From Haloquadratum walsbyi J07HQW2 (GTDB lineage: Archaea > Halobacteriota > Halobacteria > Halobacteriales > Haloferacaceae): a DNA stretch of 64,000 bases. This document shows positions 28,178 through 37,106 of the stretch, one piece after another. Each line of letters starts with the position of its first letter. The first letter of the stretch is position 1. The position numbers and the translations under genes are program-made. The notes under the pieces are model-generated. The model had not been told where the DNA came from and made no database searches. It saw only the letters and a program-made list of their open reading frames with translations. The DNA lies in assembly GCF_000415985.1 (NCBI RefSeq), contig NZ_KE356561.1:3381457-3445456 (forward strand), in the 5' to 3' direction.

Positions 28178-29650
28178 ATGACATCTCTCACTCTCCCCGG
28201 CTGGCTTACGCCTCGTGAATACCAATCAGAGGCCGTCAGAACGTGGGAGTCTTCACACGGACAGGGCATCCTAAATATGGCGACAGGGACTGGGAAGACA
28301 ATTACTGCTCTCATTGCCGCCACTGATCTTTATACATTACAAGATGATCGATTAGCACTCATTGTTGCTGCACCGTACACTCATCTCGTCGATCAGTGGA
28401 CAGCGGATCTCGAAGAATTCGGTGCGACGCCATTTCGTGCATATGGCTCACGATCAGGATGGACGAGCGATATTACTGGGGCAGTTACGGAATTTACGAG
28501 TGGTGCTCGGGACCTCTTGACGGTCGTTACGACTCATAAGACATTCGCCACCAAGCATTTTCAGCGTATTCTCACTCGAGTCGATGGCACTGAAACAATG
28601 CTAATTGCAGACGAGGTACACCATATGGGGGCACCACACCTTCGACAATTCCTCCCGACAGATGTGCGGGCTCGACTTGGACTTTCAGCAACACCAGAAC
28701 GATGGTATGATGATGAGGGAACTGATGCGCTCTTATCATATTTCAGTAATGGAATTGTCTACGATTATGGATTAGCTGAAGCAATCGCAAACGGCTACCT
28801 CTCTGAGTATTATTATATCCCACATATTATCGAGCTCACCGATGACGAAGCCGATTCATACCTTGCAGTTTCAAAAGCAATTGGTCGAATACTAGCTGAT
28901 AATGATGGCGGTGGTCAAACTGGAGGGTCAATCGACATTACAGATGATGAAGAGCTTCAACAATTACTAATCAGGCGCTCACGATTAGTCGGCACAGCAC
29001 GAAACAAGATACAGACGCTTGAATCTCTCATCAGGGAGATTGGTTCTGAGTCCATTCATCATTCACTTATTTACTGTGGCGATGGACGTGTTGAGATAGA
29101 CGCTGACTCGGACATAGCGGAGACGACCAACGATGATGAAACAGAGCTCAAACGACAACTTCGGATTGTGACAGAACTTCTTGGTACTGACCTCGGTGTC
29201 CGCGCCCACCAGTTCACATATGAAGAAAATCAAAAGACTCGGGAGCGACTCCTCAATGACTTTGAGGATGGTTCGCTTCAAGCGCTCATTGCAATTCGCT
29301 GTTTGGATGAGGGTCTCGACGTTCCAGCAACACAGACGGCGTTCATGCTCGCCAGTTCAAGCAATCCACGACAGTTCGTTCAGCGTCGTGGCCGTATTCT
29401 TCGACCACACGAGAATAAACGCCACTCAATAATTCATGATTTCATTGTCACACCGCCAGCAGCAATTAGCGAGAACTCTTATACCGATACGTTCAGTATT
29501 GAACGACAACTTCTCAAGAGTGAACTCCAACGTGTCGCAACATTTACACAGAATGCAAAGAATCACCCTGATGCGAACCTGAGCAATATTCCAACAACAG
29601 AAGGATCTCTTCGCACTCTCAAAAACAATTTTAATCTTATGGACATGTAA
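28178..29650 (+). CDS. SF2 helicase, DEVH box
   Basis: A 490-residue compact helicase of the type-III-restriction/XPB-like group. It shows motif Q PREYQSEAV, motif I ATGTGKT (35-41), Ia VAAPYTHLVDQW, motif II ADEVHH, motif III LGLSATPERW, motif IV HSLIYCGDG, motif V DEGLDVPAT and motif VI QRRGRILRP. Almost nothing extends beyond the two RecA-like lobes. A 13-base gap separates it from the 51-aa gene and DndD-like ATPase, so it is probably cotranscribed with them. In phosphorothioate-linked and similar defence systems, such helicases supply the DNA-unwinding motor; that role is inferred. Confidence 0.88.
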   Translation: MTSLTLPGWLTPREYQSEAVRTWESSHGQGILNMATGTGKTITALIAATDLYTLQDDRLALIVAAPYTHLVDQWTADLEEFGATPFRAYGSRSGWTSDITGAVTEFTSGARDLLTVVTTHKTFATKHFQRILTRVDGTETMLIADEVHHMGAPHLRQFLPTDVRARLGLSATPERWYDDEGTDALLSYFSNGIVYDYGLAEAIANGYLSEYYYIPHIIELTDDEADSYLAVSKAIGRILADNDGGGQTGGSIDITDDEELQQLLIRRSRLVGTARNKIQTLESLIREIGSESIHHSLIYCGDGRVEIDADSDIAETTNDDETELKRQLRIVTELLGTDLGVRAHQFTYEENQKTRERLLNDFEDGSLQALIAIRCLDEGLDVPATQTAFMLASSSNPRQFVQRRGRILRPHENKRHSIIHDFIVTPPAAISENSYTDTFSIERQLLKSELQRVATFTQNAKNHPDANLSNIPTTEGSLRTLKNNFNLMDM

Positions 29651-29663
29651 TATAATACAATAC

Positions 29664-29819
29664 ATGACTGATAATGATCTTCCCGATTCCGTCGATAAAA
29701 AACAAATAAATCGTATAATGGAACGTGTGCTCAAAGCTGAAAAAAATAAACTTCACATGGGTAGTCCAAAAGGGATCAACAATGATATTGAGCAAATTAT
29801 TAAAGAGGAGGTTGACTGA
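29664..29819 (+). CDS. 51-aa protein upstream of the DndD-like gene
   Basis: ATG at 29664, stop TGA at 29817-29819, overlapping the next start as TGATG. The product opens MTDNDLPDSVDKKQINRIM and ends DIEQIIKEEVD: highly charged and mostly helical. The coupling to the ATPase, the tight fit after the helicase and the sensible composition make it a real gene. Small proteins annotated as DNA-modification-system-associated occur at this position beside DndD-like genes in other prokaryotes, as I recall; I cannot confirm homology. It may be a subunit that binds the ATPase. Confidence 0.72.
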   Translation: MTDNDLPDSVDKKQINRIMERVLKAEKNKLHMGSPKGINNDIEQIIKEEVD

Positions 29820-31822
29820 TGGAACTCAAGCGGCTCGAAGTAGAAAATTTCAGACAATTTTACGGAACTCAAGAGGTATCATTCTCACTGGAGGAATCAA
29901 ATAACGTCACTGTTGTTCACGGCGACAATGGTGCAGGAAAAACTACATTATTAAATACATTCCTCTGGTTATTTTATAACGAGCTTACCCTTCCACAACC
30001 TGATAAGATCGCCACTGAGCGGGCGTTAGACGAAGCCAGCGTGAATAGTCGCGTTCCTGCGCGTGTGAAACTTGAGTTCAAGGATCAAGGGCGTCAATAC
30101 ACAGCCGAGCGGAAGCAAGTGTTTCAAAAGCGATCACAGACCGACCTCTCTGGGGTGCAGGTCGATGAAGATCTTACATTGGAGTACATTGACGAACACG
30201 GGAATCATAAACAACGTAATAACCCAACGTCAGCACTCAAGCGTATTCTTCCGCAGCGCCTTCGCGAAATCTTCTTTTTTGATGGTGAGACAATAAGTGA
30301 ACTCACCGCCGATGATGGACAACAGAAGGTTCAATCAGCGATTCGGAATATTATGGGTCTTGAGATTCTTGAACGGGCGATTCGACATCTCGATACTGTT
30401 GAGGGAAGGTTTGAGGACACAATGGATGAATATGGAAGTAATGAACTTTCAGATTTAGTCTCGAAAAAACAAGATATCAAGAGTAAAATCGATTCCCTCG
30501 AGAATGAGCGTGAAAATCTCCAACAGTCACGCACGGAAACTGAAAGGGAACTCACCCAGACTGAAGAACGTCTGTCAGAACTCGAAGATAGCAGAGAACT
30601 TCAGGAAGAGCGTGATAGGTTGCGGACTAATCTTGACAATATAGACACGGATATTAAGAATATTGATGATGAGACTGGATCGGTGATTTCAGACTCTGGG
30701 CATCTTCCCTTCGCAATGCCAGCAGTCGAGGAAACAGCACGAATGCTACAAGAAAAACGTCGAAAAGGTGAGATTCCGTCAGAAATCAAAACGCAATTTG
30801 TTGAAGATCTCCTCGATATTGAGGAATGTATTTGTGGTCGACCACTCCATCATGGATCTGGCGCGCGTGAGGAAGTCTCTCAATGGCGCGAACGTGCAGG
30901 GTCAACAGAACTTGAGGAGGCTGCAATGAATATTGTTGGACGACTCTCAGAGATTGGTGAGCGACAGAGTGATCTGTATGATGATATCGATGAATTACTT
31001 GCAGAGCGTAGTGCCAAACGTGACCGCAAACAAAAATTACAGGAGCAACTCGATGAAATTAGTGAGACACTCTCTGAAATTGAAACTGAAGATATCGGAA
31101 AACTTGAGGAAAGGCGACAAGATCTCAAAAGCGATATTGAAGAATTGAGTAAGAGCATTGGTGGTGTTGAGAGAGAAATCGATGATTGTGAGGAGACACT
31201 TTCTGAGATTGAAGAGGATATTAGCGACGCTCGAGAGGAAAACGAAGTCGCTAATCGAGCACGACGGCGTGCACGAACAGCTGGATATCTCCGAGACCAG
31301 ATCGACGCGCTGTTCAAAAAGTACCAGGATAAGGTTCGAAAAAGTGTCAATGATAAAGTTAATCAGACATTCCAATCGATTATTGAAAAAGAGTACTACG
31401 CACGGATTAGCGATGAGTATGCTCTCCGAATTTTGAAGGACGTTGGAGACACTGAGCAGGAACTTGTTGCAAAGTCAACTGGTGAACGCCAGGTAGCGAG
31501 TCTCTCATTTATTGCCTCACTGGTCTCACTCGCGAAGAATCAATACGAATCTGATCAAGATACGACGTACTTTACCGGCGGAATCTATCCAATGTTGATG
31601 GATTCACCATTTGGGTATCTTGACCCGACATATCAACGACGTGTTAGCCAGAAACTGCCGGAAATGGCTGAACAGGTAGTTGTGTTGGTCACTGAAAGCC
31701 AGTGGAGTGACGCTGTCGCTGGTGAACTTGCAGATATTGCAGGACAGCGCTACAAACTACAGTATCACGACGAGCAAAAATATGAATACACTGAGATAGT
31801 TCCAACAGGAGAGACATACTAA
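29819..31822 (+). CDS. dndD: DndD-like SMC/ABC ATPase
   Basis: A 667-residue SMC-like ATPase. Walker A GDNGAGKT is at 35-42, the coiled-coil arms run from about 190 to 530 with a CICGRPLH cysteine pair in the middle, the ABC signature is STGERQVASLS, and Walker B YPMLMDSPFGYLDP is followed by VVLVTESQW. The MDSPFG motif and cysteine arm are DndD features. In Dnd systems, DndD hydrolyses ATP to support DNA phosphorothioation or nicking control. Here it overlaps the 51-aa gene before and the 154-aa gene after (A of ATG shared), with no DndA, DndC or DndE in view, so its role may be restriction-like rather than modification. Confidence 0.87.
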   Translation: MELKRLEVENFRQFYGTQEVSFSLEESNNVTVVHGDNGAGKTTLLNTFLWLFYNELTLPQPDKIATERALDEASVNSRVPARVKLEFKDQGRQYTAERKQVFQKRSQTDLSGVQVDEDLTLEYIDEHGNHKQRNNPTSALKRILPQRLREIFFFDGETISELTADDGQQKVQSAIRNIMGLEILERAIRHLDTVEGRFEDTMDEYGSNELSDLVSKKQDIKSKIDSLENERENLQQSRTETERELTQTEERLSELEDSRELQEERDRLRTNLDNIDTDIKNIDDETGSVISDSGHLPFAMPAVEETARMLQEKRRKGEIPSEIKTQFVEDLLDIEECICGRPLHHGSGAREEVSQWRERAGSTELEEAAMNIVGRLSEIGERQSDLYDDIDELLAERSAKRDRKQKLQEQLDEISETLSEIETEDIGKLEERRQDLKSDIEELSKSIGGVEREIDDCEETLSEIEEDISDAREENEVANRARRRARTAGYLRDQIDALFKKYQDKVRKSVNDKVNQTFQSIIEKEYYARISDEYALRILKDVGDTEQELVAKSTGERQVASLSFIASLVSLAKNQYESDQDTTYFTGGIYPMLMDSPFGYLDPTYQRRVSQKLPEMAEQVVVLVTESQWSDAVAGELADIAGQRYKLQYHDEQKYEYTEIVPTGETY

Positions 31823-32286
31823 TGCCGGCGACATTCTATTATGAAAAAAATGATATATATCCAGAACTTGGAGAGGGAAGCGACGCTCCGTTCGAGTCGA
31901 ATACACGTCTACTGATTTTCGCTGCGAGCGTCGGATACTCACGAGGTCGATACGTCGAGGACCCTGATGAAAATGGAGAAATCCGGTGGAATTACATCAG
32001 TCAGAATCAAAAATTATCGGTGATTGTTGCGGCATTGGCGTACGCCGATCATAATGATGCGGAGGTCATTCTCAAACCAGAAAAACAGATTGAGACACTG
32101 CGACGATATGGAGCAGGTGGTGCCCACGTGATTAAAGAAGAAATAGTCGATGAGCCCGGATCAAATCTTGATAATCTTATTGCATTTATTAAGAATACGC
32201 AAGATGAGGACCAACTGACCAAGCAGGTTGGAATTCTTGAGGATATCGAAGAAGAAATCAGTAGTCTCCGGGCAACGCAAGATTAA
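31822..32286 (+). CDS. Small Dnd-associated-like protein
   Basis: A 154-residue protein overlapping the DndD-like stop by one base. The core TRLLIFAASVGYSRGRYVEDPD and KLSVIVAALAYADHNDAEVIL are predicted helices with a conserved GY.RGR pattern. This resembles proteins annotated as DNA phosphorothioation-associated protein 4 in bacterial Dnd loci; the resemblance is from memory of the pattern, not an alignment. No catalytic motif is evident. As last intact gene in the series it probably acts with the DndD-like ATPase. Confidence 0.62.
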   Translation: MPATFYYEKNDIYPELGEGSDAPFESNTRLLIFAASVGYSRGRYVEDPDENGEIRWNYISQNQKLSVIVAALAYADHNDAEVILKPEKQIETLRRYGAGGAHVIKEEIVDEPGSNLDNLIAFIKNTQDEDQLTKQVGILEDIEEEISSLRATQD

Positions 32287-32431
32287 CTGTTAACAGGTAC
32301 CGCTGGAAGGAGATTGTCAATGATTGTGTGGATAATCATTGTTTAATCCAAGATCGTAGCGTCGACTCTGCAAAAACGGAAACAAACATGCCACAACAAC
32401 TTTGTCTTAGATTGAACTCAACAACTGTACA

Positions 32432-32884
32432 ATGAACATCGGCCCAAGCGACCCAATTGATCACACTGATATTACATAGGGGAGTGACCTCTCCGGAATG
32501 GATCTTACCGGCGTTGACCTCACCAGTGCCGATCTTAGTGAGGCATACCTTTCTAATGTTATTCTCGTCGGTGCTGATCTTAGCGAAGTCTGCTTTGTGG
32601 ATACTCACCTCACTGGTGCCGACCTCTCCGATGCTGATCTTATCAACACTGATCTCACAGATGCCACTCTTAGAAGTGTCGATCTCTCCAATGCTACCTT
32701 CGCCGGTGCCGACCTCACTAGTGTCGATTTGAGGGGGACTGCTCTCCCAGCTGATAAAATACGTGGAGCGAATCAACCAGAAGCACAAAGAGACACAACC
32801 ACGAATACAACCGCGGATACAACAGGATCCGATGCATCACTCTCTGATCTCTCTATGGAAATCTGCACATCAAAAAAAGTCTGA
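32432..32884 (+). pseudogene. Pentapeptide-repeat protein with in-frame stop
   Basis: From ATG 32432 the product starts MNIGPSDPIDHTDIT, then hits TAG at 32477, and continues in the same frame GSDLSGMDLTGVDLTSADL with about 14 pentapeptide repeats of A(D/N)LXX type, then an acidic Thr-rich tail. Pentapeptide repeats fold as a right-handed beta helix mimicking DNA; some block gyrase. A restart at ATG 32498 would still give most of the helix, so a shortened product is possible. Confidence 0.7.
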
Positions 32885-32894
32885 GGAATTGCTT

Positions 32895-33924
32895 ATGATA
32901 CTGCAGTCACTGCATGGTCGTCTGAACCGCATTCCAAAGCCGAGTGAGCTTCCGGAGGATCCTAAATACTCACAACGTGAATTCTACACCGAATGCGGGA
33001 GTTGGGACGAGGCACTGGAGGCTGCTGGTATCGATAACGAGCAGATATTGTTAGACGATCTTAGACAGGTAGCAGACAAGGTTGAGTATGTGTCTGCTAT
33101 CGATGCAATAGATGAACACGGAACTTATTCACACTCGATAACTCATCGTATTTTGACTCATTGGACGAGGCAATACAACACTCTGGAATTAAACAGAGGG
33201 TTGAAACGAAACCAGAGAAGCCCAGTGAGGAGACCCGCGAAGAGATGCTCAGTACATTACAGTCACTCCACAATCGGCTAGGGTTCCAAAGTCGACAGAA
33301 CTGCCAGATAAATATTCACCAAACGACTTCTACACTGAATTCGGAAGTTGGGATGAGGCACTAGCGGCTGCTGGTTTCGACATTGAGCAAAAGATTCTGG
33401 ATGAGATCGAACGGGTGGCGGGAAAGGTCGAAAGTGTGCCTACTACCACCGATATAAACAAACACAGCGGATACCCTGCACCGGCTTACCAGTCATATTT
33501 TGACTCATAGGACGAGGCAGTGAGTCAGTCTGAGGTTGAAACAGACAAATCAACCGACGACTCAGGGGGATCGTTTGATTCTTCCAAAAGCCTGAGTAAG
33601 TCCCCCTCGTCGGGTGAGATTGAGAGACTGCTCGAAATCCGAGGTGTATGGAGACCGACAGCTAATCGGATATTAGAAAAATTCGGAACAGTCGATGAAG
33701 CTGCTTCTGCATCAACTCATGAACTAACAGAAATTCGAGGAGTCGGGGAAGCGACGGCAGCACGTATAATATCTATGAATAGACAGGCGGATTCGGATCA
33801 AGACCAGTCCAACTTTGAAAAACAGTCCACAACGACAAGAGGTTCAGAAACGCCATCAGAAGACAGGGATACTGACTCTGTAAAAATACTCGATGAAATA
33901 GCCGACGAGTTCGAGGAATTATAG
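32895..33924 (+). pseudogene. Decayed HARE-repeat plus helix-hairpin-helix protein
   Basis: Four homing-endonuclease-associated repeats can be followed across frames: MILQSLHGRLNRIPKPSE to CGSWDEALEAAGI; LLDDLRQVADKVEYVSA; MLSTLQSLHNRLG to FGSWDEALAAAGF; and ILDEIERVAGKVESVPT. Frameshifts lie near 33165 and 33285, and TAG at 33508 replaces the Trp of the DSWDEA motif. The last intact frame (33520-33924) has paired HhH motifs (RLLEIRGVWRPTANRILEKFG; EIRGVGEATAARI) and an acidic C-terminus ending KILDEIADEFEEL, similar to the end of the 1064-aa protein (DILNEIERELNGL). It is a dead relative of that protein. Confidence 0.7.
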
Positions 33925-34076
33925 CCATCTCATAATAAGCAGTTGTGTCACTACGTTATGTTATTTTGTCAGGCATCAATGTCATTATAACAACTATTCA
34001 TCAATCAGATTGTGCTAAACCGGCAGTCTATGTATGAACGATTGCGACACTTCACGTATGTCACTCCGAGCGATAT

Positions 34077-34295
34077 TCACGAGTTGGGGACTACTCCATC
34101 ATCTCCGTCTGTACAGTTGAGACACTGCAGGAAGAGCCCACCATCGCGAAGCCTCGCTCCATCACCGCTGATCACTGCCAGTCGGTTCTCGGATAACGAA
34201 TCAATGTGGTGGCAGTCGTGTTCAGCGTGAAGAGTCGCACTGTCATGCTCCGGGTGTGCCCGGTCGGCAACGAAGTAATAGCGTTCCAATGTCAT
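34077..34295 (-). CDS. Possible small His/Cys-rich protein
   Basis: A 72-codon frame with ATG start, product beginning MTLERYYFVADRAHPEHD and containing HAEHDCHHID and FLQCLNCTDGD. The Cys/His content hints at metal binding, as in many haloarchaeal small proteins, and the region is otherwise empty. There is only one CxxC motif and no neighbour support, so this may be chance. The rest of 33925-34793 has no gene I can support. Confidence 0.35.
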   Translation of the reverse strand: MTLERYYFVADRAHPEHDSATLHAEHDCHHIDSLSENRLAVISGDGARLRDGGLFLQCLNCTDGDDGVVPNS

Positions 34296-34793
34296 CGGAT
34301 ATCAGGTATATGAAATTTATCAGGTAATAAATATATTTCTCAATCTTCCTTATGACGTATCACATTCCGAATCTGGACGTCTCCAAAATCATCATATGGG
34401 ACCTATACGAGACAAATAAACTACCATGACATCAGCTACTGTGTTCAGATTGTCGCCGATCCATACCACAGTGTAGATTCCTCACGAGACCGTTCTGATT
34501 CGCCCAGATTCCGCCGTGGATGGCAGCAATCACGCGGTTGAGTCTTACTGCAACATTGATCTAGCCGACAAACCACAGGAGACCAACCGCCGAAAAGACT
34601 GTCAAAATCTGACCAGAATATTATATGTACTGAAACCTATGATATTATCGAGTTTGATACATCGAATATTTTAGTATATTCTGATATTTCGTAGGGCATA
34701 GTGCCGCGAACCACCCACATTAAATCTGTCAAATGCATCGATTATTTATATACTAGTGTACACCCCTGTGGAAAGTGTCTTGTTTATTTATAT

Positions 34794-35133
34794 AACCCCC
34801 TCCCCCCAGTTGGCGAGTGTGCAATGTTACGAGAGGGCAAGTAATCGTTTTGTCGGTGTCTATGTCGTATCTATCGGTGATTCGCTTACATTGGTTTAGT
34901 CACAAAATTACCATTATATATGGATAATTTTATATACCTACTTACATAAACGTAGCAGTACTGGGGACGAACAGCAAACAAACAACATGAGGCGTGCCGT
35001 GAGCACGCCTCCGCCTCGGCTTTTTATATTCTTTCGAATCCTGTATTGGATCGCTGACGATAGACACTACGCCGTTCTGGTATCTCCACCGTTCTCGCAG
35101 AGCAATACACTTGCCAAACGGGGGGAGGGGGGT
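34794..35133. other. Probable replication origin upstream of orc1/cdc6
   Basis: Two 27-base G-tract elements face each other: 34794-34820 (reverse strand ACACTCGCCAACTGGGGGGA) and 35107-35133 (forward ACACTTGCCAAACGGGGGGA). They match at most positions. Between them lies very AT-rich DNA (34900-34955), suited to unwinding, and a perfect 9-bp hairpin GAGGCGTGC / GCACGCCTC at 34989-35011 followed by a T run. The layout of inverted origin-recognition boxes around an unwinding element next to an orc1/cdc6 gene is standard for haloarchaeal origins. A third related element lies at 38488-38512. Confidence 0.75.
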
Positions 35134-35184
35134 ATTTAAAATCGCAAGTACATATGACACACTTGACACAGATGACACGGTGGT

Positions 35185-35213
35185 TATTTATACTCATGTG
35201 ACACACAGAGTGT
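35185..35213 (+). promoter_or_regulatory. TATA box of orc1/cdc6
   Basis: TTTATACT lies about 25 bases before the ATG at 35214, the spacing of an archaeal TATA box to transcription start, which predicts a leaderless or nearly leaderless message. Confidence 0.45.
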
Positions 35214-36416
35214 ATGGGACGCTTCACACAATCTGACCCGGTGTTCGAAGATGAACAGGCACTCGCCGATGACTACGTCCCCGAGACACTTGTCGCCCGA
35301 GAAGATGAGATGTCCACGTACGTAGAAATATTACAGAGTGTTGCTAACGGAGCGAGTCCAAGAAACATCTTCGTCTACGGTGACACCGGCGTGGGAAAGA
35401 CACTGGCAACGAGGATCATTCTTGATGAACTTTCCGAGGATCAAGAAGACTTCCATAACGTGTCCGTGAGGACCGTATGGGTCAACTGCAAGGATCTAAC
35501 AAGTTATCAGGTTGCTTGTCACCTTGTGAATAATTTCCGTGAAAGTGATGAGCAGATCCACACGTCAGGCTATCCTCGTGGTACGATTCATCACAAACTG
35601 TGGGAACATATTGACGACAGTGACGCAACACACGTCCTATTTGTACTTGATGAGATCGACAGTCTCGGCTCTGATGATGAACTCCTGTATCAGATTCCAC
35701 GTGCACGCACAAATGACAAGATTAGTGAAACAAAAATCGGGTTAATCGGCATTTCGAACAATTTCAAATTCCGTGATCAACTGTCGGCACGCGTCCAATC
35801 AACACTCTGTGAGCACGAAATACATTTTAAGCCGTACAACGCAGACGAACTGGTACAGATACTCTCACAACGTGCAGATGCTGCCTTTCGAGATAATGTG
35901 CTCTCACAGGCAGTCATTCCATTTACGGCTGCAAAAGTCGCACAGCGTACCGGAAGCGCTCGCGAGGCAATTGATATCCTGTCGAAAGCGGGCTTCATCG
36001 CGCGTGATAATGGTGACTCTGAAATCGCAGAATCACATGTCGAGAAGGCATATCAGCAGGTACAACGCGGAGTCGTCAAAGACGAACTCGAAGCATTACC
36101 GACACAGAGCCATGTAGTATTATACACGGTATTAGCGCTCAGTCGGGAAGACAAAACACCAGCTCGACGGAAGACAATCTATGACCGATATAAACGAATT
36201 GCAGATCAAATCGATCGAGATGTTATGTCACCCCGGACATTACACCGGCGATTGAATCAACTGTCACTCAAAGCGTTTCTTGTCCGCTCTGAAGTGAACA
36301 AAGGTTCGCAAGGTGGGAATTTCTTTAAATACAGTTTCGACGCCAGCGAAGACATCATCGTCGATGTGCTGAAATCAGAGAGTCGGATTGGAGAAACGAG
36401 TAGTCTCAAAGTATAA
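35214..36416 (+). CDS. orc1/cdc6: Orc1/Cdc6 replication initiator
   Basis: A 400-residue AAA+ initiator. Walker A GDTGVGKT is at 56-63, Walker B FVLDEID near 146, sensor 1 GISNN, and sensor 2 around TGSAREAIDIL. The C-terminal winged helix (TPARRKTIYDRYKRIADQI; SPRTLHRRLNQLSLKAFL) binds origin boxes. It loads or recruits replication helicase at the adjacent origin. It lies between an inverted G-tract pair upstream and three direct ORB-like repeats downstream. Such a private initiator often marks a plasmid or integrated replicon, which may include the large nuclease island to the right. No truncation is seen. Confidence 0.92.
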   Translation: MGRFTQSDPVFEDEQALADDYVPETLVAREDEMSTYVEILQSVANGASPRNIFVYGDTGVGKTLATRIILDELSEDQEDFHNVSVRTVWVNCKDLTSYQVACHLVNNFRESDEQIHTSGYPRGTIHHKLWEHIDDSDATHVLFVLDEIDSLGSDDELLYQIPRARTNDKISETKIGLIGISNNFKFRDQLSARVQSTLCEHEIHFKPYNADELVQILSQRADAAFRDNVLSQAVIPFTAAKVAQRTGSAREAIDILSKAGFIARDNGDSEIAESHVEKAYQQVQRGVVKDELEALPTQSHVVLYTVLALSREDKTPARRKTIYDRYKRIADQIDRDVMSPRTLHRRLNQLSLKAFLVRSEVNKGSQGGNFFKYSFDASEDIIVDVLKSESRIGETSSLKV

Positions 36417-36869
36417 CCACTAATAATCTGAGCTTCAGCACTGACAATATGTGTTTGGTCAAAGGTGGAAGTAAACTATCCAAGAACCCCGAGACGGTCA
36501 TGACGACAATCCGCGAGGACTCACGATTCGAAAGTATAAGTTGTGAAGAGGCAACTATCAGCGCGGTTATCTGCGCGAGCAGTTGAAGCAGTTCCGGAGG
36601 AATAACTAATCTCACGAAAATTTTCACCGTATTTACTACTCGAAAACGGGGGGTGTTACCTCTCACATCTTTTGTTACTACTCGAAAAAGGGGTGTGTCA
36701 TATATCGAGGTTTTCAATTACAACACGAAAATGGGGTGTCCAATCCGATATATTTCTCAGCGTCTGTAGGATCAGAGACGCTGTCGGGTGATTGTGTGCA
36801 AACGCTCCGGTATTGATACTTAATCCGACAACATGATCTAAATTATACTCTGTTATCAAATCATAGGCG
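36417..36869. other. Gene-free stretch after orc1 holding the ORB-like array
   Basis: About 450 bases with no coding region. The only structure is the three-copy repeat array at 36633-36741, described separately. Confidence 0.6.
36633..36741 (+). repeat. Three ORB-like direct repeats
   Basis: Copies start at 36633, 36675 and 36718, with a core of TTAC(T/A)AC(T/A)CGAAAA then a G tract and TGT. Starts are 42 and 43 bases apart, close to four helical turns, so bound proteins would lie on one face. Haloarchaeal origin boxes combine a GAAA core with a G string, so these are probably Orc1/Cdc6 sites. A fourth copy lies at 47314-47339. Confidence 0.75.
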
Positions 36870-36976
36870 CTAGGACCCCTTCCTCAAGGAGCGAGCGAAG
36901 CGAGTGAGTATGGAGGGGATACAGCGCCGTCATCATCGAAGCAATCATATACACAGAGTATATATTCCCTATCACG

Positions 36977-37102
36977 ATGGAACGTACAATGGTAACGCTC
37001 AGAGAAGACCAGTCAGAGTGGCTCGAGGAGAATCAGCTTAATCTCTCGGCATTCCTTCGCGATAGACTCGACGACAAGATTGAGCAACGCAACAACCAGT
37101 AA
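36977..37102 (+). CDS. 41-aa RHH-like protein upstream of tnpB
   Basis: ATG at 36977, stop at 37100-37102, four bases before the tnpB start. The product begins MERTMVTLREDQSEWLEEN and continues LSAFLRDRLDDKIEQ: a beta strand followed by two helices, the ribbon-helix-helix pattern. Such small partner genes precede tnpB in many haloarchaeal elements. It may autoregulate the element. The tight coupling supports a real gene. Confidence 0.68.
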   Translation: MERTMVTLREDQSEWLEENQLNLSAFLRDRLDDKIEQRNNQ

Positions 37103-37106
37103 TATC

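Noticed and set aside
30880-31375. Ser-rich reverse frames opposite the DndD-like gene
   Set aside because: These are antisense translations of coiled-coil codons (Ser and Leu rich) and lack any domain.
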